A stretch of DNA of 64,000 nucleotides from Paenibacillus polymyxa M1 (GTDB lineage: Bacteria > Bacillota > Bacilli > Paenibacillales > Paenibacillaceae), in the NCBI RefSeq assembly GCF_000237325.1, contig NC_017542.1:3258501-3322500 (forward strand), read 5' to 3'. The notes under the pieces are model-generated. The model did no database searches, had not been told where the DNA came from, and was given only the letters and a program-made list of their open reading frames with translations. Position numbers and translations under genes: made by a program. Each line of letters begins with the position of its first letter. The first letter of the stretch is position 1. Positions 17,065 through 25,413 of this stretch are shown piece after piece.

Positions 17065-18300
17065 TTACGAAAGCTTCCAGTACGGGCGCAAATCCCGTGT
17101 TTCATCCCATTGTTTTCCCTTGCGAAGGCTATCCAGCAGTGGCGCTATATAAGCTTCATATTGAGAAAAGATCTCTAATGAAATCATATCTAAAATAAGT
17201 GGCTCCATATACTCTCTAAGTACAACCTGATTCCCTTCATAAAAAGCTCTGTGAGCCTCTTCTTCTCCCAGCGGCCTACGCTGCAAACGTGAGTATTGGG
17301 AAGCAATCAGAAACGCCATCCCAATCACACCTTTCGCCAGCTGTGGCGAGATTAGAAAACTGGGCAGTGTTCGATATTCAAAGCCTCCATAAGACTGACG
17401 GCGAAAATCGCCCAAATTGCCATAATGCGGTCTGCGCCGAGCCGAGCGCTTGTCTTCCAGCAGCGCCAGAGGCAACGCCAAATAGTTATCTAGTGCCCTG
17501 AGCAGGGCACCATTTAGCGGAACCCCGCTGAAATGCAGATGTCCGCCCAAGGGAAAACCCGGTTGCGGCATTCCGCCCGCCTGCCAGATGAGCGTATGGT
17601 CATCTATCTGCCGAGCTGCTATCGCAAAAGCTTGGCGCAGGTGCCTCAGCAGACGGGCCGGATCTTCACTTGGTGCAGGACGAAGCTCAGCGACTGGGTA
17701 TAGCGTTCGTCCTCGGCGGGTAACGGCATCGCAGCCGGCTACGCCTAATCGGCCCAAATATCGAGAGGCCGGAACAACCCTCTCCTCTGGCATACGAACC
17801 AGCACAAATTCGGGATCCATTCCGATTAATAGTCGCGCTCTGCCCCGTTCCGCTGAAAGTTCCTCTCCCGGAGCATCCTCTTCACGAGCAGCAGCTTCAT
17901 ATAGCGTGGCCAAACGTCTATCGTTCAGCCATGGCTGTGCCAAGACATGGCGAACCTGACAATTACGTTCTCCCAGCGGCGTTAGCACTACCTCACCACT
18001 GTCCAAACCGAGAGTATACAACGCACGTACAGCCAGCCGCTCCATCCGGACATAGAGCGGTGATTGATAATCTAGTTCAGACCGATCATATGTACTAACC
18101 TTAGTAGAACCTTCGAGGGCACGTCTACGGATTTCCAGCACCCGTAGTTGATGGATTTGCACCGCGTAGCCGATCGCAAAATCTGCTGTACTCTCATCCA
18201 GCCAACGAACCGAAATACCTGAGCGCTCCAATCTGCGCATTTTTTCATCGTCCGTCATCTGTCTGAAACGTCTGAGCGCCTGTCCCGGTTGCCGCATCAT
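17065..18300 (-). CDS. Putative amidoligase (COOH-NH2 ligase type 2) protein
   Basis: This 411-residue protein carries signatures of the putative amidoligase family, a glutamine-synthetase-like fold proposed to join carboxyl and amino groups using ATP. GMDPEF at 160-165, AELRP at 204-208 and GGHLHFSG at 252-259 supply the expected metal- and ATP-binding Asp, Glu, Arg and His residues. The N-terminal ~150 residues are Arg/Leu-rich and not recognised. RBS AAGGGGGAG precedes ATG 18300. It sits between cotE and mutS, separated from cotE by a strong terminator. A role in modifying a spore-coat or wall peptide is a guess from position only. Confidence 0.7.
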   Translation of the reverse strand: MMRQPGQALRRFRQMTDDEKMRRLERSGISVRWLDESTADFAIGYAVQIHQLRVLEIRRRALEGSTKVSTYDRSELDYQSPLYVRMERLAVRALYTLGLDSGEVVLTPLGERNCQVRHVLAQPWLNDRRLATLYEAAAREEDAPGEELSAERGRARLLIGMDPEFVLVRMPEERVVPASRYLGRLGVAGCDAVTRRGRTLYPVAELRPAPSEDPARLLRHLRQAFAIAARQIDDHTLIWQAGGMPQPGFPLGGHLHFSGVPLNGALLRALDNYLALPLALLEDKRSARRRPHYGNLGDFRRQSYGGFEYRTLPSFLISPQLAKGVIGMAFLIASQYSRLQRRPLGEEEAHRAFYEGNQVVLREYMEPLILDMISLEIFSQYEAYIAPLLDSLRKGKQWDETRDLRPYWKLS

Positions 18301-18346
18301 AACTCCCCCTTACCGATCTACGTACGGACTTAAACAATCCAAACGA

Positions 18347-18416
18347 CAAAAAAGGAGGGCCTTTGCCCCCTGCGCAATATCAGCCGGCGCAAAGAGTAAA
18401 GTGGCCCTCTTTTTGG
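18347..18416 (-). terminator. Terminator of cotE
   Basis: Minus-strand GAGGGCC and GGCCCTC arms enclose a smaller nested hairpin and are followed by a T6 run. Confidence 0.8.
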
Positions 18417-18425
18417 TCACTCCTG

Positions 18426-18983
18426 TCAGAGCTCGTCGTCAATGAGGTCGGGGTCGAGCTCCTCATAGTCCCCCTCTTCCGCTCCAAAATCAAAGTCCTT
18501 GTCAAAATCGTCACTGCTGCCATACGGGAATACTTCTACAACAATCTTCGTTTCCGCCACCAGCTCCACCGCAAATTCCCGCTCGACCCGGATCATTACG
18601 CTGCCACCTCCAGAAGACACACTGGCCTCGACGCAACTTGGCTCCTGTGTAGCTTCGGCGGATACTTCCACTGTAGACGCCCGGTGCTTCGGATCAAGAT
18701 ACGAGAGCGGCACATTTTCTACGTACGACACCGTTTCCTTAGCCACATCGGTCTGCGAGTTTTTATCGTATGAGTACCAAATATTGATATCATACGTCCC
18801 GATGACCTCAATGCCGTCTCCAGCCGCCACAGCTTCATACTGGTGGTTAATAATCCATGCCCCCAAAATACTGGTCGGATTATTCGGCGGAGTTACGGTA
18901 TGGGTTACGGTAGAGAATCTGCGACCTTTACCACAGATCGCTTTGGTAATAATCTCTCTACGATTTTTATGACTTAATGCCAT
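18426..18983 (-). CDS. cotE: Outer spore coat morphogenetic protein CotE
   Basis: CotE directs assembly of the outer spore coat around the forespore. The 185-residue product matches B. subtilis CotE in REIITKAICGKGRRFS, SILGAWIINHQYEA, YDINIWYSYDKNS and EREFAVELVAETKIVVEV. It ends in the typical very acidic tail (DFDKDFDFGAEEGDYEELD). The start is ATG 18983, next to an AGGAGG site; the in-frame 19004 codon lacks one. In B. subtilis cotE also lies just upstream of mutS-mutL; here an amidoligase gene is inserted between them. Confidence 0.93.
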   Translation of the reverse strand: MALSHKNRREIITKAICGKGRRFSTVTHTVTPPNNPTSILGAWIINHQYEAVAAGDGIEVIGTYDINIWYSYDKNSQTDVAKETVSYVENVPLSYLDPKHRASTVEVSAEATQEPSCVEASVSSGGGSVMIRVEREFAVELVAETKIVVEVFPYGSSDDFDKDFDFGAEEGDYEELDPDLIDDEL

Positions 18984-19020
18984 TCTTGAACCTCCTCCAT
19001 ACAATCAATCATTCCATACA

Positions 19021-19048
19021 TATGTATGCAGGTTGTGGGCGAATGTTG
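19021..19048 (-). promoter_or_regulatory. Candidate sigma-E promoter of cotE
   Basis: On the minus strand CAACATT (19048-19042) and CATACATA (19028-19021) are separated by 13 bases, close to the sigma-E pattern KMATATT-N13/14-CATACAHT. The -10 falls inside a perfect palindrome CATACATATGTATG (19015-19028). Confidence 0.5.
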
Positions 19049-19109
19049 AGTGAATAGGCGAAAAGGAAAAAATATTATTTGTATAAGCATATGCCGCCAT
19101 GGCTTGAAC

Positions 19110-20006
19110 TCATGCACGCCAATGTGTTACATACTGCTCAACGATCTGTAAAAATTCGCTAAGAGCTGGCGATTTCCACTTTTTCGTGTGATAAGCGACC
19201 TGAGTAGCCACCTGCTGTTCACTGTCATCCCAGGCTAGACGTGCCATTTTCCCTTCTCGCAGCTCATTTTGTACCGTAACCAGCGGAAGCAGCGCGATAC
19301 CCAGTCCAGCCATGACGCATTGCTTGATGGCTTCTATGCTCCAAAATTCCAGACTAGGGTCTGCAAAAATACCGTGTTTGTTCAAATACTGCTCAAAAAG
19401 GATTCGGTACGTACATCCAGCCTCCGTATGCAAAATGGTTTCGTCCTTCAAGTCGGCAGGCTCTACCTGTGTATAGGCAACCAGCGAATGCTTCAGTGGC
19501 GCCACCAGCGCCATCGGCTCATGAATAAGCGTGGTGATATTCAGTTCCCTATCCTCCGTCTCAGGTTGAAGCAAAAAAGCCAAATCCAATTCACCGGAAC
19601 GGATCAAATCACGTAATTCCCAGCATTCGCCGGGTTTAAGTACAATTTTAACCTTTGGGTACCGCTCCCTGTACTCACGGATCAGACTCGGCAAACGAAA
19701 AGCAGCCAGAGACTCTGGTGCTCCTATTTTTAGCGTTCCTGCTAATTCTGTTTCTGAACGAAGCGCATCCTTGGCCATAGCATGCATCTTGGAAATTTCC
19801 TGCGCATAGGGCAGCAGGCGTCGTCCGGCATCGGTCAGCATAATTTTCTTGCCAATGCGATCAAACAGCGGCGTACCCAATTCCGTCTCCAGTGTTTGAA
19901 TTTGAGCAGTAATACTTGACTGTGCATAATCCAGTATACGCGCTGCTCGCGTAAAACTGCCTGCCTCCACCACATTTATAAAGGTAAACAAATGCCGCGA
20001 TTCCAT
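19110..20006 (-). CDS. LysR-family transcriptional regulator
   Basis: A 298-residue regulator with an N-terminal winged helix (LFTFINVVEAGSFTRAARI, then SSITAQIQTLETELGTPLF) and a periplasmic-binding-like effector domain from about residue 90. Start ATG 20006 follows AAGGAGCGG; longer in-frame starts lack a site. It is divergent from the YjeH-like permease gene 115 bases away, the standard arrangement for LysR proteins controlling a neighbouring transporter. The ligand is unknown; an amino acid would fit. Confidence 0.88.
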   Translation of the reverse strand: MESRHLFTFINVVEAGSFTRAARILDYAQSSITAQIQTLETELGTPLFDRIGKKIMLTDAGRRLLPYAQEISKMHAMAKDALRSETELAGTLKIGAPESLAAFRLPSLIREYRERYPKVKIVLKPGECWELRDLIRSGELDLAFLLQPETEDRELNITTLIHEPMALVAPLKHSLVAYTQVEPADLKDETILHTEAGCTYRILFEQYLNKHGIFADPSLEFWSIEAIKQCVMAGLGIALLPLVTVQNELREGKMARLAWDDSEQQVATQVAYHTKKWKSPALSEFLQIVEQYVTHWRA

Positions 20007-20063
20007 AATCCGCTCCTTCAATCGATTTTTCCGATGCAAGCAATCGTAATATTCCGTTTTTCC

Positions 20064-20084
20064 GATAGATTGATTATCTGATAA
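20064..20084. promoter_or_regulatory. Overlapping palindromes in the lysR-permease intergenic region
   Basis: GATA-N7-TATC (20064-20078) overlaps TTATC-T-GATAA (20074-20084). Such interrupted dyads are typical LysR recognition and activation sites, so this is the likely operator for both divergent genes. Confidence 0.5.
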
Positions 20085-20121
20085 GCTGGAGAAAATAACA
20101 AGAGAAAGAAGGCTTTTCTGC

Positions 20122-21438
20122 ATGACGAATGAAAATAAGCTTCAATCCACTATTGGTCTTCCACAGGCCATTGCGCTCTATATCGGAGCTGTATTGGGTT
20201 CGGGGGTATTGATTGTGCCTGGTCTTGCCGCCCAAATGGCGGGTCCAGCATCGTTGCTGGCATGGGGATTCATGACCCTGCTCATTCTGCCAATGGCGCT
20301 TTCCATGGGACTTCTATCCGCGAAATTCCCAAATGCGGGAGGGGTATCGCATTTTGTGACGTTGGCCTTTTCCCCACGTGCTGGTGCTTATATCGGGTGG
20401 TTTTTTCTCATGTCGGTTCCAATTGGGGCCCCTGTTGCCGCACTTACCGGAGCCGGCTATATGACCGCAGCTATGGGCTGGGGAGAGGAAAGCCGCATAA
20501 TGTTGGCCGCTGCCATGCTGGCGGTGGGCCTGGTTATCAACTGGATTGGTATGAAGGTTGCCGGACGTATTCAGATTGCCGTCGTTATAGCCATCGTTGC
20601 CGTCCTGATATTCGCTATCGCCGCAGCACTCCCTCAGATGAAAACTGTTCACTTCACGCCGTTTGTTCCACATGGCTGGCTTTCTGTCGGCCAAGCAGCT
20701 GCGATTCTGTTCTGGTGCTTTATCGGCTGGGAGGCTGTGTCCCATATGTCAGAGGAATTTACCAATCCCGAGCGGTCTGCCGTTAGAGGTGTGACCATTG
20801 CAGCCGTCATTGTGGGTTTGCTTTATTTCCTTACTGCGCTTGCTACGGTAGGCACACAAAGTTACCTTGCAGGGGGTTCGGATGCTTCGCTCATATGGGT
20901 GATTAGTCGGGCTATCGGGCCATGGGGTGCGATCATTGCGGGCTTGACGGGGATCTTTATTTGCACCGCTACTATTATTGCTTACGTGGGTGCCGCTTCA
21001 CGAGTCGCTTATGCTTTATCTCGACAAGGACAGGCCTTTCGCTGGATGGGCGTGTTATCCCAACGCTTCCATACCCCCATCGGGGGCATTGCTTTTCTTA
21101 GCGTCTGCTTCGTGATCATTATGGTGTTGTACAGTAGCGGTGCTGTTTCACTCACCAACCTGATCCAATTGCCGAACGCTACCTTCATTCTGACCTATCT
21201 AGGGGGTTGTGCAGCAGGAATCAAGCTCCTACGTGGGAGTCGTTGGGGAGTTTCCATTAGTTGGATTTCCTTCATTTCCACGGCAGTTGTTTTCCCCTTT
21301 GTCGGGTGGGCCATGCTTTACCCTTGCCTGATCACCGTTGTCTTGTGGATCACAGATCGAATTCGGCATAAACGGACTTTCACTCATCCGAATTCTGCCG
21401 TTACTGAACAAGAAAAGGCTACTGTCCGTCATGGATAG
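20122..21438 (+). CDS. APC-family permease, YjeH-like amino-acid exporter
   Basis: A 438-residue membrane protein with about 12 hydrophobic segments of the APC superfamily. The opening ALYIGAVLGSGVLIVPGLAA is the first unwound helix of the fold. FPNAGGVSHFVTLAF and FWCFIGWEAVSHMSEEFTNPE resemble E. coli YjeH, an exporter of methionine and branched-chain amino acids. Substrate and direction here are inferred. RBS AGAAAGAAGG precedes ATG 20122. It is divergently arranged with a LysR gene that probably controls it. Confidence 0.85.
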   Translation: MTNENKLQSTIGLPQAIALYIGAVLGSGVLIVPGLAAQMAGPASLLAWGFMTLLILPMALSMGLLSAKFPNAGGVSHFVTLAFSPRAGAYIGWFFLMSVPIGAPVAALTGAGYMTAAMGWGEESRIMLAAAMLAVGLVINWIGMKVAGRIQIAVVIAIVAVLIFAIAAALPQMKTVHFTPFVPHGWLSVGQAAAILFWCFIGWEAVSHMSEEFTNPERSAVRGVTIAAVIVGLLYFLTALATVGTQSYLAGGSDASLIWVISRAIGPWGAIIAGLTGIFICTATIIAYVGAASRVAYALSRQGQAFRWMGVLSQRFHTPIGGIAFLSVCFVIIMVLYSSGAVSLTNLIQLPNATFILTYLGGCAAGIKLLRGSRWGVSISWISFISTAVVFPFVGWAMLYPCLITVVLWITDRIRHKRTFTHPNSAVTEQEKATVRHG

Positions 21439-21443
21439 TAGCC
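21413..21443 (-). terminator. Terminator of the aromatic acid exporter gene, inside the convergent permease end
   Basis: Minus-strand GGCTACT and AGTAGCC arms with extra TCC/GGA pairing are followed by TTTTCTTG. It overlaps the last codons of the convergent permease gene. Confidence 0.65.
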
Positions 21444-21459
21444 GCTCAAGGTCCTTACT

Positions 21460-22416
21460 CTAATTTTTCACCGGAGTAGGGGCCTTGTCCTTTTTAGCGA
21501 TTTTCAAATACTGGTGAAGCTCATGTGTAAGCTGCAATAATGCTGAACGAATCTCAAATTCCTCCCGAGTTGCGGGAAGCTCCATGGCTTTAAATTCTTC
21601 ACGAACCTGCTCCAACAGCTTCTCGGTCTGTCCTGTATAATGTCCAGCCAAAACGTCGTTGCTAAGCTGGTCGAACAGCTCGGCTAGAAGCTTGGCCTGC
21701 GGCATGTGCTGATACATTTGTGCGATCAACTGCATCATGTTTTGAATCGAATCCAGCTGTTCTTTGCGCATATAAAAATACACATTCCAGCCTTCTTGGG
21801 GACGAAGCATTTGATTTTCCAATGAACGACCCGCCTCAGTGACCCCTTTGGTGATCACGCTGTCCGCTTCAATAACTTCCTTGCCATCCCATATGTATGC
21901 CGGACTACGCAGCGTGTTGGCCATATTTCTGAATATAACAGAAAATGTCCGATCCACCTCCTGCCGGATTTGTTGCATTGTATTATCAGAACGCGGCATA
22001 TAAGCTAGATTGACAACCATCGCAGAACCCAGCCCAATCACCAGCAGAGCCAGCTGGGTCAGCAGTACCTCCATATCAATCACACCGCCGCTGAATACTC
22101 GGAAAACCACGACCGAACCCGTGACAATGCCTTCCTTAAAGCCCACCCGTACAATGACCGGAAACGCCGTTAAAATATATAATGCAAGCACCCAATCATG
22201 GAATCCGAATACCACAAACAAAACACAAGCAAAAAGAAGTCCCACGACGGATGCAAAAAATCTCGCCGAAATGGTGCGGAGACTTCTCTTGCGTGTGACA
22301 TCCACCCCCAAAATTGCTAAAAGCCCTGCCGAGGTGGCTCCGTGAATGCCTACTCCCTCCGCAATAAGTACGGCCATTAATGCGGCAATAGCCGTTTTAA
22401 TCGTACGAAAGCCCAT
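21460..22416 (-). CDS. Aromatic acid exporter family protein (DUF939-type)
   Basis: The 318-residue protein has an N-terminal half with about four to six membrane segments (KTAIAALMAVLIAEGVG, LLFACVLFVVFGFHDWV, VLLTQLALLVIGLGSAMV). The C-terminal half, from about residue 155, is a soluble helical domain. This layout matches the ArAE/DUF939 family found in Bacilli, related to FUSC and AaeB exporters. No substrate is known. It converges with the permease gene and has its own terminator. The 117 bases between it and the ABC permease gene are AT-rich without a recognisable operator. Confidence 0.82.
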   Translation of the reverse strand: MGFRTIKTAIAALMAVLIAEGVGIHGATSAGLLAILGVDVTRKRSLRTISARFFASVVGLLFACVLFVVFGFHDWVLALYILTAFPVIVRVGFKEGIVTGSVVVFRVFSGGVIDMEVLLTQLALLVIGLGSAMVVNLAYMPRSDNTMQQIRQEVDRTFSVIFRNMANTLRSPAYIWDGKEVIEADSVITKGVTEAGRSLENQMLRPQEGWNVYFYMRKEQLDSIQNMMQLIAQMYQHMPQAKLLAELFDQLSNDVLAGHYTGQTEKLLEQVREEFKAMELPATREEFEIRSALLQLTHELHQYLKIAKKDKAPTPVKN

Positions 22417-22533
22417 GAAAAAATTCTGTCCCCTCTAGATGAAATCTGTTTTCTCATTTTCATAAATATTAAGTATTTCATTTTCATGGTACTTTATTTT
22501 CACGTTTTGCACAAATATTCAGAAATTTAATAA

Positions 22534-23367
22534 TTACCGATGAGGGCGACCTGAAAGCAAGCGGTGCTCCACATACACAACTGCCTGGTACATCAATGTA
22601 GCTACGACAGCAATGATCAACAGACTGGACATGACCAGTGTGAAATTGAACACCTGAAAACCATAAATGATCAAATAACCTAAGCCATTTTTAGCAACCA
22701 AAAATTCACCAACAATCACGCCAACCCATGCCATGCCGACATTCACTTTCAGCGTAGAGACAATTGCGGGAAAGGAGGCAGGCAAAATCACCTTTTGAAA
22801 CGTATCCCGGCGTGTTCCTCCAAACGTGCGAACCACTTTGACCAAATTGGGATCGACTTCCTGAAAACTGTTGTATACCACAAGGGTCGTAATGATAACC
22901 GTAATGGAGAGGGTTGTCATCAGAATCGCGGTAAAACCCGCCCCAAACATGACGATAAATATTGGCCCTAGCGCTACCTTGGGCATACTGTTAAACACAA
23001 CCATATATGGATCAAGTACCCTTGATAAAAACGGCGACCACCAAATAAGTACCGCGAGCAATGTGCCGAGCAGAGTACCGAGCAAAAAACCTGCCATCGT
23101 TTCTCCAACAGTGACACCTACATGTCCCCATAATTCCCCGCTGACCGCATCCTTGCCAATCTGAGTGAAAATTTTGCTAGGATAGCTAAACAACAATACA
23201 TCAATCCACTTCAAACGACCTGCAATTTCCCACAATACAAATAAAAGCAGCAAAATAGCTATCTGCACACCTGTTACTAACCACTGTTGCATACGCCTGT
23301 TACGCAAATACGTCTGATGCAGTCCTTGAATCCAACGTTGCTCAGGCTGATCAGCTTCGTTCTTCAT
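22534..23367 (-). CDS. ABC importer permease (SsuC/ThiX type)
   Basis: A 277-residue permease with about six membrane segments and the BPD_transp_1 coupling motif (EVDPNLVKVVRTFGGTRRD, then FQKVILPASFPAI). It is related to sulfonate, nitrate and thiamine-precursor importers. It is last in the binding protein-ATPase-permease operon, 8 bases after the ATPase stop, with its RBS (AAAGGAG) inside the end of the ATPase gene. Confidence 0.9.
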   Translation of the reverse strand: MKNEADQPEQRWIQGLHQTYLRNRRMQQWLVTGVQIAILLLLFVLWEIAGRLKWIDVLLFSYPSKIFTQIGKDAVSGELWGHVGVTVGETMAGFLLGTLLGTLLAVLIWWSPFLSRVLDPYMVVFNSMPKVALGPIFIVMFGAGFTAILMTTLSITVIITTLVVYNSFQEVDPNLVKVVRTFGGTRRDTFQKVILPASFPAIVSTLKVNVGMAWVGVIVGEFLVAKNGLGYLIIYGFQVFNFTLVMSSLLIIAVVATLMYQAVVYVEHRLLSGRPHR

Positions 23368-23375
23368 ACGTTAAC

Positions 23376-24188
23376 TCACTCCTTTGCTCCCGAAGCCTCC
23401 AGTTCCCGCCATATTTCATGAAATAGCTCATTAAAGCCCGGCTGTTCGCGCGCATAAAAAGGCTGCGCTTCCCGAATGGAATCCGGAATCTCGAAAGTAC
23501 GCCGGATATGACCAGGATTTCGCCCCATCACTATAACCCGATCACTGACTGCAATGGCCTCGGCCAAATCGTGCGTGACTAAAATCGCCGTTTTCTTTCG
23601 TTCGCGCAAGGTTTGCACAACGAGGTCCTCCAGCTGCAGCTTAGTTTGATAATCCAGCGCGGAGAACGGCTCATCCAGCAGCAGCAATCCCGGATTCGTC
23701 GCCAGCGTCCGTACCAGCGCCACACGCTGGCGCATTCCTCCAGACAACTGGGATGGATGCAAATGCTCCTTTCCTCCCAAACCCATACCTTCCAGCAATA
23801 ATCGCGTCCGCTCACGCGCAGCTTCATCTACTCTGTTGCTTAGTTCCAGACCTAACAATGCGTTATCCATGATCGTCCGCCACGGGAAAAGATAATCCTG
23901 CTGCAACATGTAACCGACCTCAGGACTCGGGCCACTTACCGGCTGACCTTGCAACATAACTTGACCTGCCGCTGGACGCAGCAGCCCGGCGATCATAGAC
24001 AGGATCGTCGTTTTGCCGCAGCCGCTTGGACCGACTAAACTGACAAATTCCCCTGTATTTACGGAAAAATCGATATTCTCAACCGCCAATGAAGCTTCCC
24101 GATCTGTTACGTATACATGGGTCACTTGCTCCATTCTCACCATCGGGATCGTCACATCCGCAGTGAGACCACTCTGTTCCTCCGTCAT
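23376..24188 (-). CDS. ABC importer ATP-binding protein
   Basis: A 270-residue ATPase with Walker A GPSGCGKTT, Q-loop MLQQDYLFPW, signature LSGGMRQR, Walker B LLLLDEPFSALD and the H-loop in VTHDLAEA. The subfamily is that of nitrate/sulfonate/taurine importers. Its ATG 24188 overlaps the binding-protein stop as ATGA, so expression is coupled. Confidence 0.93.
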   Translation of the reverse strand: MTEEQSGLTADVTIPMVRMEQVTHVYVTDREASLAVENIDFSVNTGEFVSLVGPSGCGKTTILSMIAGLLRPAAGQVMLQGQPVSGPSPEVGYMLQQDYLFPWRTIMDNALLGLELSNRVDEAARERTRLLLEGMGLGGKEHLHPSQLSGGMRQRVALVRTLATNPGLLLLDEPFSALDYQTKLQLEDLVVQTLRERKKTAILVTHDLAEAIAVSDRVIVMGRNPGHIRRTFEIPDSIREAQPFYAREQPGFNELFHEIWRELEASGAKE

Positions 24189-25273
24189 GGTGAACCTCCT
24201 GCATCCACAGCTGTATCCGTAGCTTCGGTTGTGCTCTTTTTCACATCTGTTTCAGTATTCCCGATAGAGTTAGAGGAGATCGCCTGTTTTGCAAAACTTG
24301 GGTTTACCAGCTTATCTAGTGCAACCGGGCTTTTCAGCTCACCTGCCGAAGCCATGACATCCTGTAAATTATTCCATTCATTTTCCTCAATCATCGGGTT
24401 CATTGCATAGGTACCCTGTTCCTTATAGCGCTTGATACTACTCGTCAAAACAGCTAATTCTGTATCCTTAAAATAAGGTGTAATAGCTTCGGCGATCTGT
24501 TCAGGTGAATGCGCAGCAATCCACTGCTGTGCCCGATATATGGCATTTGTAAATTTCTGAGCGGCTTCGCTATTGGTGTTTAGATAGCTTTGCTTCGCCA
24601 TATATACCGTATACGGCAACTCGCCACTCTCTACGCCGATAGAGGCAACTACCCGACCTCGACCTTCCTTTTCAAAAATAGACGCCTGTGGCTCAAACAG
24701 CTGCACATAATCCCCTGTACCCGAACCAAAAGCAGAGGCGACATTGGCAAAATCAATATTTTGAATCAGCTTCAGATCCTTATGAGGATCAATGCCGTGT
24801 TTGCGAAGCGTAAATTCAAGTGACATTTGTGGCATTCCGCCCTTGCGTTGTCCCAAAAAACTTTGTTGTTTCAGCTTTTCCCAGTCAAAGCTATCCTTTG
24901 TTTGCCGAGCAAACAAAAAGGTTCCGTCCTTCTGTGTCAGCTGAGCAAAATTAATGATAGGGTCCTCTGATCCTTGCTGATACACATAAATAGATGTTTC
25001 CGCGCCGATCAGTGCGATATCTGCCTGATTGGACAACAACGCCGTCATCGCCTTGTCTCCGCCAGGGATCGTAGCCAGTTGGACATCCAGTCCCTCCTGA
25101 GCAAACATCCCCTGGCTCAAGGCTACATACTGCGGCGCATAAAAGACCGTACGGGCTACCTCGCCAAGTCTGATCTCAATCGTCTGCCCCCCCTTGGGGG
25201 CACACCCACTGAGCAACAGTAATCCGAGTAGTGCCGCAGCCACCACTGCTTTGCAACGAGCGCCGTATTTCAT
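24185..25273 (-). CDS. ABC importer substrate-binding lipoprotein (NMT1/SsuA-like)
   Basis: A 362-residue lipoprotein. The signal peptide ends in the lipobox LLSGC (about residues 20-24), followed by a type II binding fold (FYAPQYVALSQGMFAQEGLD, NQADIALIGAETSIYV). Relatives bind sulfonates, nitrate or pyrimidine precursors of thiamine. I saw no thiamine riboswitch upstream and no other clue to the ligand. The last ~35 residues are Thr/Ser/Ala-rich. First gene of the three-gene operon; a TATAAT lies ahead of it. Confidence 0.88.
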   Translation of the reverse strand: MKYGARCKAVVAAALLGLLLLSGCAPKGGQTIEIRLGEVARTVFYAPQYVALSQGMFAQEGLDVQLATIPGGDKAMTALLSNQADIALIGAETSIYVYQQGSEDPIINFAQLTQKDGTFLFARQTKDSFDWEKLKQQSFLGQRKGGMPQMSLEFTLRKHGIDPHKDLKLIQNIDFANVASAFGSGTGDYVQLFEPQASIFEKEGRGRVVASIGVESGELPYTVYMAKQSYLNTNSEAAQKFTNAIYRAQQWIAAHSPEQIAEAITPYFKDTELAVLTSSIKRYKEQGTYAMNPMIEENEWNNLQDVMASAGELKSPVALDKLVNPSFAKQAISSNSIGNTETDVKKSTTEATDTAVDAGGSP

Positions 25274-25329
25274 CCTTGTTCCCTCCCCACCTTTACATCG
25301 TTGACTTCATATATTGTTATGCGGCTGAC

Positions 25330-25335
25330 ATTATA
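25330..25335 (-). promoter_or_regulatory. Probable -10 of the ABC importer operon
   Basis: A perfect TATAAT on the minus strand lies 57 bases upstream of the binding-protein start. No good -35 was found at the expected distance. Confidence 0.45.
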
Positions 25336-25351
25336 ATGGTTAACTGTATAC

Positions 25352-25389
25352 AAAAACCCCGCATTTGCCTATGAATGCGAGGTTTTTGT
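25352..25389 (-). terminator. Terminator of the M32 carboxypeptidase gene
   Basis: Arms AAAAACC-CGCATT and AATGCG-GGTTTTT flank a short loop. The hairpin has T runs on both strands, but only the minus-strand carboxypeptidase gene ends here. Confidence 0.85.
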
Positions 25390-25413
25390 GTGCGATTGTA
25401 TAAGAACTCTAAA

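Noticed and set aside
22417-22533. GAAAATGA repeats resembling a Fur box ahead of the aromatic acid exporter gene
   Set aside because: They are direct repeats without the inverted symmetry of a Fur site, in a generally AT-rich gap.
25274-25413. Possible thiamine riboswitch before the NMT1-like binding protein
   Set aside because: The only hairpin there is a terminator for the M32 gene; no conserved THI-box bases were found.
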